Assembly (NCBI RefSeq): GCF_000177235.2
Contig: NC_014829.1
Coordinates: 1,488,001 to 1,552,000, forward strand
Reading direction: 5' to 3'
From: Evansella cellulosilytica DSM 2522
GTDB taxonomy: Bacteria; Bacillota; Bacilli; Bacillales; Salisediminibacteriaceae
Length of the DNA stretch: 64,000 bases
Shown here: positions 1-9,661 of the stretch, piece after piece
How the letters are laid out: each line of letters begins with the position of its first letter
Numbering within the stretch: position 1 is the stretch's first letter
Notes under the pieces: model-generated
What the model was told of the DNA's origin: nothing
Seen by the model: the letters and a program-made list of their open reading frames with translations, nothing else
Database searches by the model: none
Translations under genes and position numbers: made by a program

Positions 1-1
1 T

Positions 2-940
2 ATTGTTACTAACAATAAAGATATAACAGAGTTTGAGCTACTCATTTTAGACAGAACAGCAACTGCGTTAGCTCAGCATTTGCTTCGTGACTTGTATGTA
101 GAAGAGAAAAAAATGGCACAAGAAAGCGAATGGCTTACAAGCTGGCTTGAAGGGAAATATAGTGATGAAGTACTACATGATCATATATCCTTTATTGATC
201 CTAAGCTGGTCATTCAAGGTGGAGTCGTTTGTGTTTGTAAACAAATGACAATTGCTCACTCGCGAGATATTGACGGAACATATTTTAAATTATTATTTCG
301 AACGGTATTAGAGAGGTACGGCTTTTATCTATTTTCTACGGAAATACGGCATCATGTTATTTTTATCATAGGAGACAAACGACCGGCGGATAATTGGAAA
401 GAACGAATGATGGCGGCATTTAATCGGTTAAACAAAGATAGCTCTGGTAGAATACGAATGTCCAATGTATCAATCGGGGTAGGGAAATATGTGCATGCAT
501 TATGTGATATGCATAAAAGCTATGAAACGGCGAAAGAAACATTACTATTGCAAGAGTCATTAACTAAGGAGAACAGCAGCTATTTTTATGATGATCTCCA
601 TATGTACAGAATAATAGCTTTAACAAAAAAGCATAGTAACTTAACAGAAATCGTGAATGATTATTTAGAGCCTGTCATTGCTTATGATAGAAAATACAAT
701 GGAGATTTATTAAAGACGTTAAAGACATATTTATCATGTAACGGTTCTAAACAGGAAACGGCGAAAAAGCTTTTTATTGTTAGACAAACGTTATACCATC
801 GTATTGATAAGTTGGAAAATTTATTAGGGAATGATTTCATGAGTTCCGAACGACGTGTAGCGATTGAATTTATGCTAGTCGCTTATGATTACTTAACGAC
901 AAGTAAAAATAATAAGCTTCTCCAGTATAATAGAGTTTAA
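2..940 (+). CDS. PucR-family transcriptional regulator, C-terminal part
   Basis: The reading frame is open from the left edge, so the true start lies outside the window. The visible part begins in the middle of the protein. The stretch LDRTATALAQHLL is typical of the end of the PucR N-terminal sensor domain. A CdaR/GGDEF-like middle region follows, and the C-terminal helix-turn-helix contains QETAKKLFIVRQTLYHRIDKL. PucR proteins activate nitrogen-compound catabolic genes in response to a metabolite. An intrinsic terminator follows, and the semialdehyde dehydrogenase and omega-aminotransferase genes lie next on the same strand, so local control of that pair is likely but inferred. The effector cannot be read from the sequence. 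Confidence 0.85.
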   Translation: MVTNNKDITEFELLILDRTATALAQHLLRDLYVEEKKMAQESEWLTSWLEGKYSDEVLHDHISFIDPKLVIQGGVVCVCKQMTIAHSRDIDGTYFKLLFRTVLERYGFYLFSTEIRHHVIFIIGDKRPADNWKERMMAAFNRLNKDSSGRIRMSNVSIGVGKYVHALCDMHKSYETAKETLLLQESLTKENSSYFYDDLHMYRIIALTKKHSNLTEIVNDYLEPVIAYDRKYNGDLLKTLKTYLSCNGSKQETAKKLFIVRQTLYHRIDKLENLLGNDFMSSERRVAIEFMLVAYDYLTTSKNNKLLQYNRV

Positions 941-956
941 TGAATACATTAAGAAG

Positions 957-1006
957 AGAGGTTGACTCAAAAGGTAGATGTTTTACCTTTGAGTCAACCT
1001 CTTTCT
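957..1006 (+). terminator. Intrinsic terminator after the PucR gene
   Basis: A stem of about 19 bp with one bulged A (left arm AGAGGTTGACTCAAAAGGTA, right arm ending in CAACCTCT) has a short AT-rich loop and is followed by TTTC. The core palindrome GAGGTTGACTCAAAAG recurs at 38290-38335. Confidence 0.8.
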
Positions 1007-1135
1007 ATGAAAACTGATTGGAATACTTTATCAAAATGTCCTGTCATTCTTATTTTTTGTTTTACATACTGTCTAATGATTCATGATGAGTCCTAATGGA
1101 TAATGAATATATCACGAGATAGAGGAGGAGTGGAT

Positions 1136-2599
1136 TTGAAGACAATTGATAAGATGGAGGTTCTTCATAATTTCATTGGTGGAGAATGGGTTCGTTCATC
1201 AAGTACAGAACACTTGGACGTAATTAATCCTGCAACGAATGATGTTTTAAGTAAGGTGCCAATATCCTCTAAGGAAGATGTCGATAAAGCAGCGAAAAGC
1301 GCTAGAGTGGCTTTTCAAATATGGAAGAAGGTTCCGGTTCCAAAACGAGCAAGAATTCTGTATAAATACCATCATTTATTAACAGAAAACCACGATGAGT
1401 TAGCAAATCTAATTGTTTTAGAGAATGGAAAAGCGTATAAAGAAGCGTATGGAGAGGTACAGCGCGGTATTGAATGTGTTGAATTCGCAGCAGGAGCACC
1501 TACTTTAATGATGGGAGAGACATTGTCTGGCATTGCGGAAGAAATTGATTCAGAAATGTTTCGTTATCCTTTAGGTGTTGTCGGAGGAATAACGCCTTAT
1601 AACTTTCCAATGATGGTTCCTCTTTGGATGTTTCCTCTTGCAATTGCATGTGGCAATACATTTATTTTAAAACCTTCGGAAAGAACGCCTCTATTAGCAA
1701 CGAAACTAGTTGAAATGTTTACGGAATCAGGTGCTCCCCCTGGTGTTCTAAATGTAGTTCATGGTGCTCACGAAGTGGTGAACGGTCTTCTAGACCATGA
1801 AGACATCAATGCCATTTCGTTTGTAGGCTCTCAGCCAGTTGCTAAGTATGTGTACGAAAGAGCAGCAAGCCAAGGGAAACGTGTGCAAGCACTAGCAGGG
1901 GCGAAAAACCATCATGTCGTCATGCCAGATGCTAATAAAAGTAAAGCGATTCAACATATTATTAGTTCAACTTTTGGTAGTGCTGGACAACGGTGTATGG
2001 CGTGTAGTGCAGTGGTTGTAGTCGGAGATGCGGATGACTTTGTAAGCGAGCTTAAGACAAAAGCAGATGAGTTAACTATGGGCAGTGGGCTAGATGATGA
2101 CGTGCTTCTAACGCCAGTCATTCGAAAGTCTCATCTTGATAAAGTAGTCGGGTATGTAGAAAAGGGAATACAGGAAGGTGCAACACTCATTCGGGATGGA
2201 CGTATGGAAATGGATGAAATTACAGAGGGTTGCTTTTTAGGTGCCACAATCTTTGACCATGTAACGCCAGAGATGACAATCGCAAAAGAGGAGATTTTTG
2301 CTCCAGTATTAAGTATATTACGTGCAGATGATTTGGATGCTGGGTTAGATTTCATTCGGAAATCTCGATTTGGAAATGGTGCAACGATTTATACGAAGGA
2401 TGCTCGTGCCGTTAGAAAATTTCGAGAAGAAGCAGATGCAGGTATGCTAGGTATTAATGTCGGTGTACCAGCAACGATGGCTTTTTTTCCTTTTTCAGGC
2501 TGGAAGGATTCCTTTTATGGCGATCTCCATGTGAATGGAAAGGACGGGGTTAACTTTTTTACGCGAAAAAAAATGATCACATCACGATTCGATTTTTAA
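1136..2599 (+). CDS. mmsA: CoA-acylating (methyl)malonate-semialdehyde dehydrogenase
   Basis: This aldehyde dehydrogenase family member is 487 residues from the TTG at 1136, the usual length for MmsA/IolA. That start lies 7 nt behind a clear AGGAGG at 1123-1128; the in-frame ATG at 1103 precedes the ribosome site and is rejected. Family marks are GVVGGITPYNFPMMVPLWM in the cofactor region and the catalytic Cys287 in GQRCMAC. The family oxidises malonate or methylmalonate semialdehyde with CoA to acetyl- or propionyl-CoA. The omega-aminotransferase 19 nt downstream favours malonate semialdehyde made from beta-alanine. No inositol or valine genes are nearby, so an iolA role is less likely. Confidence 0.88.
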   Translation: MKTIDKMEVLHNFIGGEWVRSSSTEHLDVINPATNDVLSKVPISSKEDVDKAAKSARVAFQIWKKVPVPKRARILYKYHHLLTENHDELANLIVLENGKAYKEAYGEVQRGIECVEFAAGAPTLMMGETLSGIAEEIDSEMFRYPLGVVGGITPYNFPMMVPLWMFPLAIACGNTFILKPSERTPLLATKLVEMFTESGAPPGVLNVVHGAHEVVNGLLDHEDINAISFVGSQPVAKYVYERAASQGKRVQALAGAKNHHVVMPDANKSKAIQHIISSTFGSAGQRCMACSAVVVVGDADDFVSELKTKADELTMGSGLDDDVLLTPVIRKSHLDKVVGYVEKGIQEGATLIRDGRMEMDEITEGCFLGATIFDHVTPEMTIAKEEIFAPVLSILRADDLDAGLDFIRKSRFGNGATIYTKDARAVRKFREEADAGMLGINVGVPATMAFFPFSGWKDSFYGDLHVNGKDGVNFFTRKKMITSRFDF

Positions 2600-2618
2600 T
2601 TGGGAAGGGGGAGCACTT

Positions 2619-3971
2619 TTGAAAACAGTGGATGGACGCTTGAAAGCATGGAAAGACGATGAAAAGTATGTCTGGCATTCGATGAAGCCTTATAACCCTG
2701 AAGCTACCATGATTGCGAAAGAAGCCAAGGGCGCATGGGTAACTGATATAGATGGGAAAAAATATTTAGATGCAATGTCTGGGCTATGGTGTGTAAACGT
2801 TGGCTATGGTCGAACAGAATTAGCCGACGCTGCTTATAGCCAATTGAAGGAACTTGCTTATTTCCCGTTAAGTCAAAGCCATCTCCCTGCCATTCAGCTA
2901 TCAGAAAAATTAAATGACATATTAGAAGATGAGTATGTTATTTTTTATTCTAATAGCGGTTCGGAAGCAAATGAGGTCGCTTTAAAAATAGCTAGGCAAT
3001 ACCATCAGCAAAACGGGGATGATAACCGTTATAAAGTCATTTCAAGATATCGCGCATACCACGGAAATACGATGGGGGCTTTAGCGGCTACAGGACAAGC
3101 ACAACGAAAGTTTAAGTACGAACCGTTAGCACCTGGATTTCTTCATGTTCCCCCACCAGACCTATATCGTATGCCAGAAGAAGAGTGCCGTCCAAGAGAG
3201 TTGAGATCTGTTCAAGCGGTGGAACAAGTCATGACGTGGGAGCTTAGTGAGACGATCGCTGCTGTTATTATGGAGCCTATCATTACCGGTGGTGGTGTTC
3301 TTATTCCACCAGATGGTTATATGAAGGGTGTCAAAGAGGTTTGTGAGTCACATGGAGCTTTATTAATTGTAGATGAAGTGATTTGTGGATTTGGTAGAAC
3401 GGGAGAGCCACTTGGTCATATGAATTATGGAGTGAAGCCGGACATTATTACAATGGCTAAAGGACTAACAAGTGCTTATTTGCCTCTGTCTGCAACTGCA
3501 GTTAAAAGAGAAATCTATGAGTCTTTTAAAGGCTCGGAGGAGTATGATTTTTTTCGTCATGTGAATACGTTTGGCGGTAGCCCAGCTGCATGTGCATTAG
3601 CATTAAAAAATCTAGAAATATTAGAGGAAGAAAAATTATATCAACGGTCAAAAAAGATGGGAGCCATCATCTTGTCTGAGTTAGAATCTCGTTTGGAGAA
3701 TCACCAATATGTTGGTGATATACGCGGGAAGGGGCTGCTAATTGGTATAGAGTTAGTGAAAAGTAAAGAAACAAAGGAGCCTTTAGAAATAGGATTAGTC
3801 AATAAGGTCATTGGAGACTGTAAAGATAAAGGGTTGATTATTGGTAAAAATGGTGTGACAGTCGCTGGCTTTAACAACGTATTAACATTAGCACCACCAT
3901 TAAATATCGAAGAGGAGGATAGCACATTTATTATTGATATATTAGTAGAATGTTTAGATAGAATAGGGTAG
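2619..3971 (+). CDS. Class III omega-amino acid:pyruvate aminotransferase
   Basis: A fold-type I PLP enzyme of 450 residues. The TTG start at 2619 is preceded by GAAGGGGGAG. Visible marks are the pocket Asp252 in IVDEVICGFGRTG, the Schiff-base Lys281 in MAKGLTSAYLPLSA, and NSGSEANEVALK near the phosphate site. This subgroup moves the amino group of beta-alanine, taurine or GABA-like amines to pyruvate. It lies in an operon 19 nt behind the MmsA-like dehydrogenase, which would convert the malonate semialdehyde product to acetyl-CoA. Beta-alanine is therefore the best guess for the substrate, with other omega-amines possible. Confidence 0.85.
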   Translation: MKTVDGRLKAWKDDEKYVWHSMKPYNPEATMIAKEAKGAWVTDIDGKKYLDAMSGLWCVNVGYGRTELADAAYSQLKELAYFPLSQSHLPAIQLSEKLNDILEDEYVIFYSNSGSEANEVALKIARQYHQQNGDDNRYKVISRYRAYHGNTMGALAATGQAQRKFKYEPLAPGFLHVPPPDLYRMPEEECRPRELRSVQAVEQVMTWELSETIAAVIMEPIITGGGVLIPPDGYMKGVKEVCESHGALLIVDEVICGFGRTGEPLGHMNYGVKPDIITMAKGLTSAYLPLSATAVKREIYESFKGSEEYDFFRHVNTFGGSPAACALALKNLEILEEEKLYQRSKKMGAIILSELESRLENHQYVGDIRGKGLLIGIELVKSKETKEPLEIGLVNKVIGDCKDKGLIIGKNGVTVAGFNNVLTLAPPLNIEEEDSTFIIDILVECLDRIG

Positions 3972-4006
3972 TTCGAGAGTGCTATTAAGAGTCGATATAG
4001 ATACCT

Positions 4007-4072
4007 GTTGGGGGAGCTTCAGCGTATGTTTTTCCCGCAGGCGTCTCGTACCCTTTCGTTTCGATCAACACT
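4007..4072 (-). repeat. Dispersed intergenic repeat R1, copy 1
   Basis: Read on the minus strand, this segment carries AGGGTACGAGACGCCTGCGG followed by GAAAAACATACGCTGAAG. The same words recur on the plus strand at 15634-15702. Short GC-richer repeats with this core are common in Bacillaceae intergenic DNA. No coding capacity is seen. Confidence 0.7.
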
Positions 4073-4157
4073 ACTTTGTACAAAACGACGTAATTATGCT
4101 ACTGAAAACTTAATTCGATATTTTGAGTAGTACTCCTATTTTAGAGATTAGAATAAA

Positions 4158-4290
4158 ACTTGGCATTGGAATTTTTTCACCATGTGTACTAGTGAGAAGA
4201 GCACTCACTAGCACCTTAAGAGATACTGGAAATTCCACCGCTTTAAAAACGTAATAACAGCTTCGTGAAGCTATTATTACGTTTTCTTAT
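4158..4290 (+). ncRNA. Candidate small RNA, copy A of a two-member family
   Basis: The element has an outer pairing (TGGAATTT at 4167-4174 with AAATTCCA at 4230-4237) and an inner hairpin (CTAGTGAG at 4189-4196 with CTCACTAG at 4204-4211, loop AAGAGCA). A conserved CACCTTAAGAGA and a strong terminator follow. An element at 13205-13343 has the same order of parts, the same loop word GAGAAGAG and its own terminator. No promoter is obvious, and an untranslated tail or riboswitch-like leader is also possible. The family is not recognised. Confidence 0.45.
4248..4289 (+). terminator. Intrinsic terminator closing RNA candidate A
   Basis: A long stem pairs AACGTAATAACAGCTTC with GAAGCTATTATTACGTT around a very short loop and is followed by TTTTCTT. 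It lies about 280 bp behind the aminotransferase stop, which is far for a simple operon terminator. Confidence 0.8.
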
Positions 4291-4472
4291 GCTTCGAAAC
4301 CCTTGGCCGAAAAGAGCCGAGATTTATGAAATTCATTCATAGTAGTTCTTTTTTATAAACATTATTTAATGCAACCCACTAGTGATTTTTTTCACAGTTC
4401 TTTCTGTTTCTATATTGATATAATAAACCTCTGGAAATTGAATCTTAGACAAAACAGGGGGAACAAAGTATT

Positions 4473-6593
4473 ATGAAAGCTTTATCTATTTTTAAGGTTG
4501 GAATTATGTTTATGAATCGGCTTAGTTATATTAAGAAATTTAGTTTTATATTAGGCCTATTTTTAATTCCCTTTTTAGTAGTTTTATTCATGCTCATTTC
4601 AACTACTAATGAGAGAATAGCTGTTGCGGAAATTGAGAGAGAAGGAATCGAGTACATAAGCGAGTTAAGAAGTATTGTACAAGTAATACAACAACACCGC
4701 GGTCTATCAGTAACTTATCTACAAGGTGGTACAAATGTTAGAGGAGATATAGAAGATAGACAACAACAAGTATCATTGTTGGTAGAAGAAATTGATGCCG
4801 TTAATGACCGCTTAGGTGAGCGATTACAAGTAGAATACCGTTGGGACGATATAAAAAATGGATGGGAAAATATAGAGGAAAATGTTTTTTCCTATAATGC
4901 AAATGAGACAATTGAAATTCATGGTGCACTTATTAAAGACATTGTAGACTTTCAAATGTATATTGCCTCTACATCCAATTTAATACTAGATCCAGATGAA
5001 ACGAACTACTTTTTAGTTGCTGTTCTTCTGCAAGATTTTCCTAATATGGTTGAATATATGGGGATGTCTCGAGCTACAGGAACAGCAGTAGTAAATAACA
5101 AAACGATGACAACTAATGAAAATATCGAACTACTTTTTCATTTGCGATCGATGGAAAACTATCTAGATGCTGGAACAAGAAGCATAAATTTTGCTTTTGA
5201 TGCTAGTCCTGAAATTGAAAATGATATCGGCGATGCTTTTCTGAAAGCGAACGAAGCATCGGAGGCAACGATTGAGCTCATTCACAATAATATATTAAAT
5301 ACGCCTAGTATTACTTTAGACAGTAATATGTTTTTCAATACGATAACGGAGTCCATTGATCATGTATATTTACTAATGGAGGAAGGTACAGCATTATTAG
5401 ACAATCGTTTGGCTGTGGAAATACATGAACTGAGATTACAAAATGGAACAGTGATTGCCATTGCCATTTTTACAACGCTATTAATTATTTACTTCTTTCT
5501 ATCTTTTTATTTCGGAGTAAGAGGAACAATCACCCATATTAAAGAAAAAATGGAGCAGTTTACGAATGGGGATCTTACCGTTAGGACAGAGTTATCAGCA
5601 AAGGATGAGACGAAAGAAATTGGGATAGCATTTAATAAAATGTCAGAGGATTTCATGGAAATGATACAAACTAATAGTCATTTTTCAGAGCAAATCGCAG
5701 CTTCCTCTGAGGAGCTTACAGCTAGTATTGATCAAACAACAATAGCAGTAAAACATGTTACAGAGATTATGGATGAAGTAGCGAACGGGGCTGAATTGCA
5801 GGTTACAAGTTCAAATGAAAGTGCTATCGCTTCAGAAAAAATGGCTGAGGGAATACTAAAAATTGCAGAAAATGCTAGTACGGTTTCCATGTTATCAAAC
5901 AATACGACTGATAAAGCCAAAGCAGGTAGCAATACCGTGAATGAATCAAGAGAACAATTTCAGTCTATTAAAGACTTTGTACTTCAGGTGTCAAAAGTAA
6001 TTAATGACCTTAGTGAGCATTCAAAGGAAATTAGTAATATTACAGGTCTGATTAACGGTGTTGCAGAACAAACTAACTTATTAGCTCTTAACGCAGCTAT
6101 TGAAGCAGCGAGAGCAGGCGAACATGGTAAGGGATTTGTAGTAGTAGCTGGAGAAGTTCGTAAATTAGCTGAGGAAACAAAAACGTCTACAGGAAAAATT
6201 TCAACGATCATCTCTGAAATTCAAGAGTTAGTCTTCCACGCTGTAACTTCTATGGAGAAAGGCACTTTACAAGTGGAAGCAGGAACTGAAATTATGGAAA
6301 AACTAGGTGATGACTTTAATGAGATTGTTTCTGCAATTTCGGAAGTGAGTGGCCAAATACATGAAGTATCAGCAGTTTCACAGCAGTTATCTGCTAATTC
6401 ACAACAAGTTGCTGCAGCGATGAACGACCTATCAAGTATAGCTAACAAAAATTCATCAGCTTCACAGGATGTTGCAGCGTCGACCGAAGAGCAGCTTGCA
6501 ACAATGGAAGAAATAAACTCCTCATCCTCTGAACTAAGTAATGTAGCTTTAAAACTTAGCGAACAGATCAGTAGATTTAAAGTGACTAAATAG
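4473..6593 (+). CDS. Methyl-accepting chemotaxis protein with NIT sensor domain
   Basis: A 706-residue chemoreceptor. A first membrane helix lies near residues 20-45 ([16 protein letters not shown]). An extracytoplasmic helical region of about 280 residues begins with [17 protein letters not shown], the signature of the nitrate/nitrite-sensing NIT domain. The second membrane helix is at about 325-350, followed by a HAMP domain and a long signalling coiled coil. The conserved hairpin tip reads [20 protein letters not shown]. It would pass signals to CheW/CheA. The likely signal, nitrate or nitrite, is inferred from the domain only. The gene stands alone, and its AGGGGGA ribosome site is rather far (about 12 nt) from the ATG. 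Confidence 0.9.
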   Translation: MKALSIFKVGIMFMNRLSYIKKFSFILGLFLIPFLVVLFMLISTTNERIAVAEIEREGIEYISELRSIVQVIQQHRGLSVTYLQGGTNVRGDIEDRQQQVSLLVEEIDAVNDRLGERLQVEYRWDDIKNGWENIEENVFSYNANETIEIHGALIKDIVDFQMYIASTSNLILDPDETNYFLVAVLLQDFPNMVEYMGMSRATGTAVVNNKTMTTNENIELLFHLRSMENYLDAGTRSINFAFDASPEIENDIGDAFLKANEASEATIELIHNNILNTPSITLDSNMFFNTITESIDHVYLLMEEGTALLDNRLAVEIHELRLQNGTVIAIAIFTTLLIIYFFLSFYFGVRGTITHIKEKMEQFTNGDLTVRTELSAKDETKEIGIAFNKMSEDFMEMIQTNSHFSEQIAASSEELTASIDQTTIAVKHVTEIMDEVANGAELQVTSSNESAIASEKMAEGILKIAENASTVSMLSNNTTDKAKAGSNTVNESREQFQSIKDFVLQVSKVINDLSEHSKEISNITGLINGVAEQTNLLALNAAIEAARAGEHGKGFVVVAGEVRKLAEETKTSTGKISTIISEIQELVFHAVTSMEKGTLQVEAGTEIMEKLGDDFNEIVSAISEVSGQIHEVSAVSQQLSANSQQVAAAMNDLSSIANKNSSASQDVAASTEEQLATMEEINSSSSELSNVALKLSEQISRFKVTK

Positions 6594-6673
6594 GTTAAGG
6601 GAGACAAATACAGAAAGAAACTAAGAATAGTTACAGAAAACCTAAAAAATACCTTCCCTAGTGAACTGCTAGG

Positions 6674-6712
6674 CTGATGAAAAAGTACATAACTTTTTCA
6701 GTGCTTTTATTT
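6674..6712 (+). terminator. Probable terminator after the chemoreceptor
   Basis: CTGATGAAAAAGT pairs imperfectly with ACTTTTTCAG around a short loop, followed by TGCTTTTATTTG. The rest of the 360-bp gap up to 6953 holds only AT-rich DNA and the promoter of the next gene. Confidence 0.5.
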
Positions 6713-6873
6713 GTATTGAAGTTGCAAAGGGGGACGGATCTCGTTTGCGAAGTAACGTCTGCTTCCTATTCACAAGAAACATTATTGGGTTTTTTTTTTA
6801 AGATAAAGACTCAAACTCCCCTCAATGCCAATGAATTACGAGAAACTTCATAAAAACTTTCCAAACAGAACAT

Positions 6874-6902
6874 TTTTCACGAGAATGTTTGTGAAGTATA
6901 AT
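6874..6902 (+). promoter_or_regulatory. Probable promoter of the CatE-like gene
   Basis: TTTTCA and a perfect TATAAT (6897-6902) are 17 bp apart, 52 bp before the ATG. The spacer contains an inverted repeat, TTCAC-N10-GTGAA, which could be an operator. Confidence 0.45.
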
Positions 6903-6953
6903 ATTACAAACGTTTGAATTAAAGCTTTTTATCTGGTAAAAGGGGGACTAGGC

Positions 6954-7802
6954 ATGAAATTTCACAAGGCACCAGTATCTTTTGTTGGACAAGTTAACAT
7001 AAAGGTACAAGATTTAGAACGATCATTACAATTTTACAAGGAAGTAGTTGGTTTTAAAGTAATAGAGCAAACGGATGAAAGTGCTAATTTAAGTGCAGAT
7101 GGAGAAACGGTTTTATTATCGATAGAACAACCAAAGGATGTTGTGAGAAAGCAAGCAAGAACGACGGGGCTATATCATTTTGCCATTTTATTACCTGAGC
7201 GCTCTGATTTAGCAAACTTCGTTCAGCATTATAGTAAATTTGGATTACAATTAGCGTCATCTGATCATCTAGTAAGTGAAGCGCTTTACTTTTCAGATCC
7301 TGACGGTAATGGAATAGAAATTTATGTAGATCGCGATCATAGAGAATGGCGTTGGCATAGTGATCTAGTGGAAATGACTGTCGATCCATTAGATTTTAAT
7401 GATCTTTTATCAAATAGTAGTGATGAAGGATGGAATGGGCTTCCATCCGAAACGGTTATGGGTCACATCCATTTACACGTTTCAGAGCTAGAGAAAACAG
7501 AAGTATTTTATTCTAAAGGACTAGGACTAGAAGTCGTATGTCGCTTTGGTTCTCAAGCACTTTTTATGTCAGACGGCAAATACCATCACCATATCGGCCT
7601 GAACATCTGGAATGGGGTTGGTGCTCCCACACCTTCACCTAACAGTGTCGGATTGGAGTCCTTTACACTCATGTTGCCAAACGAGGAAAAACGAAACGAA
7701 GTAGTGACGCAACTAAACAAAATTGGGGCTACAGTAACAGAGAGAAAGAATTGTTACATTACTACCGATCCATCCGGGAATAAGATTTGTTTAAAAATTT
7801 AA
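6954..7802 (+). CDS. catE: VOC-superfamily protein, CatE-like extradiol dioxygenase or glyoxalase
   Basis: The protein has 282 residues and two glyoxalase-like beta-alpha-beta modules: residues about 9-120 starting GQVNIKVQDLERSLQFYKEV, and about 165-280 starting GHIHLHVSELEKTEVFYSK. Length and layout match B. subtilis CatE (catechol 2,3-dioxygenase). Candidate metal-site histidines are in GHIHLHV and KYHHHIGLN of the second module. Substrate choice cannot be read from sequence, and many relatives act on unknown small molecules. It is a single-gene unit with its own promoter-like sequence and terminator, with no aromatic-degradation genes beside it. Confidence 0.7.
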   Translation: MKFHKAPVSFVGQVNIKVQDLERSLQFYKEVVGFKVIEQTDESANLSADGETVLLSIEQPKDVVRKQARTTGLYHFAILLPERSDLANFVQHYSKFGLQLASSDHLVSEALYFSDPDGNGIEIYVDRDHREWRWHSDLVEMTVDPLDFNDLLSNSSDEGWNGLPSETVMGHIHLHVSELEKTEVFYSKGLGLEVVCRFGSQALFMSDGKYHHHIGLNIWNGVGAPTPSPNSVGLESFTLMLPNEEKRNEVVTQLNKIGATVTERKNCYITTDPSGNKICLKI

Positions 7803-7807
7803 ATGTG

Positions 7808-7860
7808 CACGGGTAATTTTTCACATCTTTATAGAATGTGAAAAATACCCGTGTTTTTTG
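7808..7860 (+). terminator. Intrinsic terminator after catE-like gene
   Basis: A 19-bp stem (CACGGGTAATTTTTCACAT with ATGTGAAAAATACCCGTG, one mismatch) is followed by TTTTTTG. Confidence 0.85.
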
Positions 7861-7861
7861 T

Positions 7862-7890
7862 TTGACAATATTCCAATGTATCTGTATTAT
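7862..7890 (+). promoter_or_regulatory. SigA-type promoter of the SulP/carbonic anhydrase unit
   Basis: TTGACA at 7862-7867, a 17-bp spacer and TATTAT at 7885-7890. The -10 box is overlapped by the operator at 7888-7905, the usual layout for repression. Confidence 0.7.
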
Positions 7891-7905
7891 ACCGGTAGGG
7901 GTATA
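7888..7905 (+). promoter_or_regulatory. CsoR/CstR-type operator 1
   Basis: TATACCGGTAGGGGTATA; its complement reads TATACCCCTACCGGTATA. It matches the sites at 10233-10250 and 15400-15417 in both half-sites. CsoR-family repressors bind such G/C-tract pseudo-palindromes, and the gene context of the other two sites points to the persulfide-sensing CstR branch. Confidence 0.7.
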
Positions 7906-7966
7906 TGGGGTCAGTCGTAGTGTGTTCGTGTTAAACTAAATCCTCCCCAGAGAAAGGATAGTAAAG

Positions 7967-9661
7967 ATGTCAAAAAAAATGATCCCTGCTTTAGAGTGGA
8001 TAACTAATTATAAACGAGCAGATTTGACTGGCGATTTGTCGGCAGGCTTTATCGTAGCGATTATGCTTATTCCACAGGGAATGGCTTATGCAATGTTGGC
8101 GGGGCTACCTCCTGTGATTGGGTTATATGCATCAACGATTCCGCTATTAATATATGCGTTGTTAGGAACTTCAAGACAACTTGCGGTTGGTCCTGTTGCA
8201 ATGGTATCTCTATTAGTACTAGCAGGAGTTTCGACCATTACTGAACCTGGAACAGACGAATATATTTCTTTTGTTTTGCTCCTAATGCTGATGATAGGTG
8301 TTATTCAGCTTCTTATGGGGCTGTTTCGACTAGGCTTCTTAGTAAACTTTTTATCTCATGCAGTAATAAGTGGTTTTACATCAGCTGCAGCCATCATCAT
8401 CGGGCTAAGTCAATTAAAGCACATACTTGGTATTAAACTTGTTGCGGATAAAAATGTGTTTAATATTATATTTGAGTCTGTGTCAAGATTATCAGAAGTT
8501 AATCCACTACCTGTTACTATAGGAGCATTGAGTATTTTGTTGTTAATTATAATAAAAAAGTTTGTCCCTAAAATTCCTGGACCACTTGTTGTCGTCCTGT
8601 TGAGTATTATGACAACCTCCTTTTTTCAACTTCAGGGGTTAGGTGTATCAATTGTCGGTGACGTACCAAAGGGATTACCGTCATTATCGTTACCTGTATT
8701 GACAGTGGATGCAGTAATTGCACTTATACCTATAGCTATAGCAATTTCTTTAATAGGTTTTATGGAGTCGATTGCGATGGCAAAGGCAATAGCAACAAAA
8801 GAAAAATATAAAGTCATACCAAATAAAGAGTTAGTAGGATTGGGACTTGCAAACATAGGTGGATCATTTTTTGCTGGTTACCCAGTAACAGGGGGATTTT
8901 CACGGTCTGCAGTTAATTATCAATCAGGTGCTAAAACGCCTCTCGCAACAATGATTACAGCTATTTTAATTATGCTTACATTATTATTTTTCACGGAAGT
9001 ATTTTATTATTTGCCTCATGCTGTGTTGGCAGCTATCATCATGGTTGCAGTGTATAGCTTAATTGATATTAAGGAAGCGAAACATCTATTTAAAATAAAA
9101 AAGGCAGATGGGTGGACTTGGATCACTACCTTTATTGCTACGCTTACGATAGGAATTGAGCAAGGAATTATAGTTGGTGTAGTCTTTTCATTGGTAGTTT
9201 TTATTTGGAGAAGTGCTTATCCTCACGTTGCCGAGTTAGGATTTTTAAAAGAAGAGAAAGTGTTTCGTAATATAAAAAGATATCCGAATGCCGAAGTAGA
9301 TCCAGAGGTGTTGATAATTCGAGTTGATGCTTCTCTTTATTTTGCAAACATGTCTTTTTTAGAAGAAAAACTAAGTGAACGTGTCGCTACAAAAGAGCAA
9401 ACTAAATGGATTATATTAGATTTTTCAGGTGTAAATGCTATCGATGCAGTAGCAATACATTCGTTAGAGGAAATCATGACAGATTATAATAAATCGGATA
9501 TTCAATTTCTATTCGCTAATGTAAAAGGACCTGTTATGGACTTGCTAAGGAAAGCTGGATGGGGTGACAGGTATCATGAGAAAATAGCACATTTGTCAAA
9601 CCAACACGCAATGAGTGCAATAAATAATGAAAAGGAGCGTCTAGCTTGTGCAAGATACTGA
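7967..9661 (+). CDS. SulP-family anion transporter with STAS domain
   Basis: A 564-residue membrane protein. The SulP transport core (about residues 15-410, many hydrophobic helices) opens with the family words AGFIVAIMLIPQGMAYAMLAG and contains GFTSAAAIIIGLSQLKHILG. A cytoplasmic STAS domain (about 435-545) contains VLIIRVDASLYFANMSFLEE and WIILDFSGVNAIDAVA. SulP proteins move sulfate, bicarbonate or other anions. The beta-carbonic anhydrase that overlaps its 3' end by 14 nt favours bicarbonate, whereas the sulfur-type operator upstream favours a sulfur oxyanion. Neither can be chosen from sequence. The two genes are probably translationally coupled. Confidence 0.88.
   Translation: MSKKMIPALEWITNYKRADLTGDLSAGFIVAIMLIPQGMAYAMLAGLPPVIGLYASTIPLLIYALLGTSRQLAVGPVAMVSLLVLAGVSTITEPGTDEYISFVLLLMLMIGVIQLLMGLFRLGFLVNFLSHAVISGFTSAAAIIIGLSQLKHILGIKLVADKNVFNIIFESVSRLSEVNPLPVTIGALSILLLIIIKKFVPKIPGPLVVVLLSIMTTSFFQLQGLGVSIVGDVPKGLPSLSLPVLTVDAVIALIPIAIAISLIGFMESIAMAKAIATKEKYKVIPNKELVGLGLANIGGSFFAGYPVTGGFSRSAVNYQSGAKTPLATMITAILIMLTLLFFTEVFYYLPHAVLAAIIMVAVYSLIDIKEAKHLFKIKKADGWTWITTFIATLTIGIEQGIIVGVVFSLVVFIWRSAYPHVAELGFLKEEKVFRNIKRYPNAEVDPEVLIIRVDASLYFANMSFLEEKLSERVATKEQTKWIILDFSGVNAIDAVAIHSLEEIMTDYNKSDIQFLFANVKGPVMDLLRKAGWGDRYHEKIAHLSNQHAMSAINNEKERLACARY

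Noticed and set aside
1103-1135. Upstream ATG as start of the semialdehyde dehydrogenase
   Set aside because: The strong AGGAGG lies downstream of that ATG, and the family length fits the TTG at 1136.
6221-6607. 128-codon frame opposite the chemoreceptor
   Set aside because: It lies wholly inside the conserved signalling domain on the other strand, lacks a ribosome site, and has shadow composition rich in Ser, Ala and Cys.
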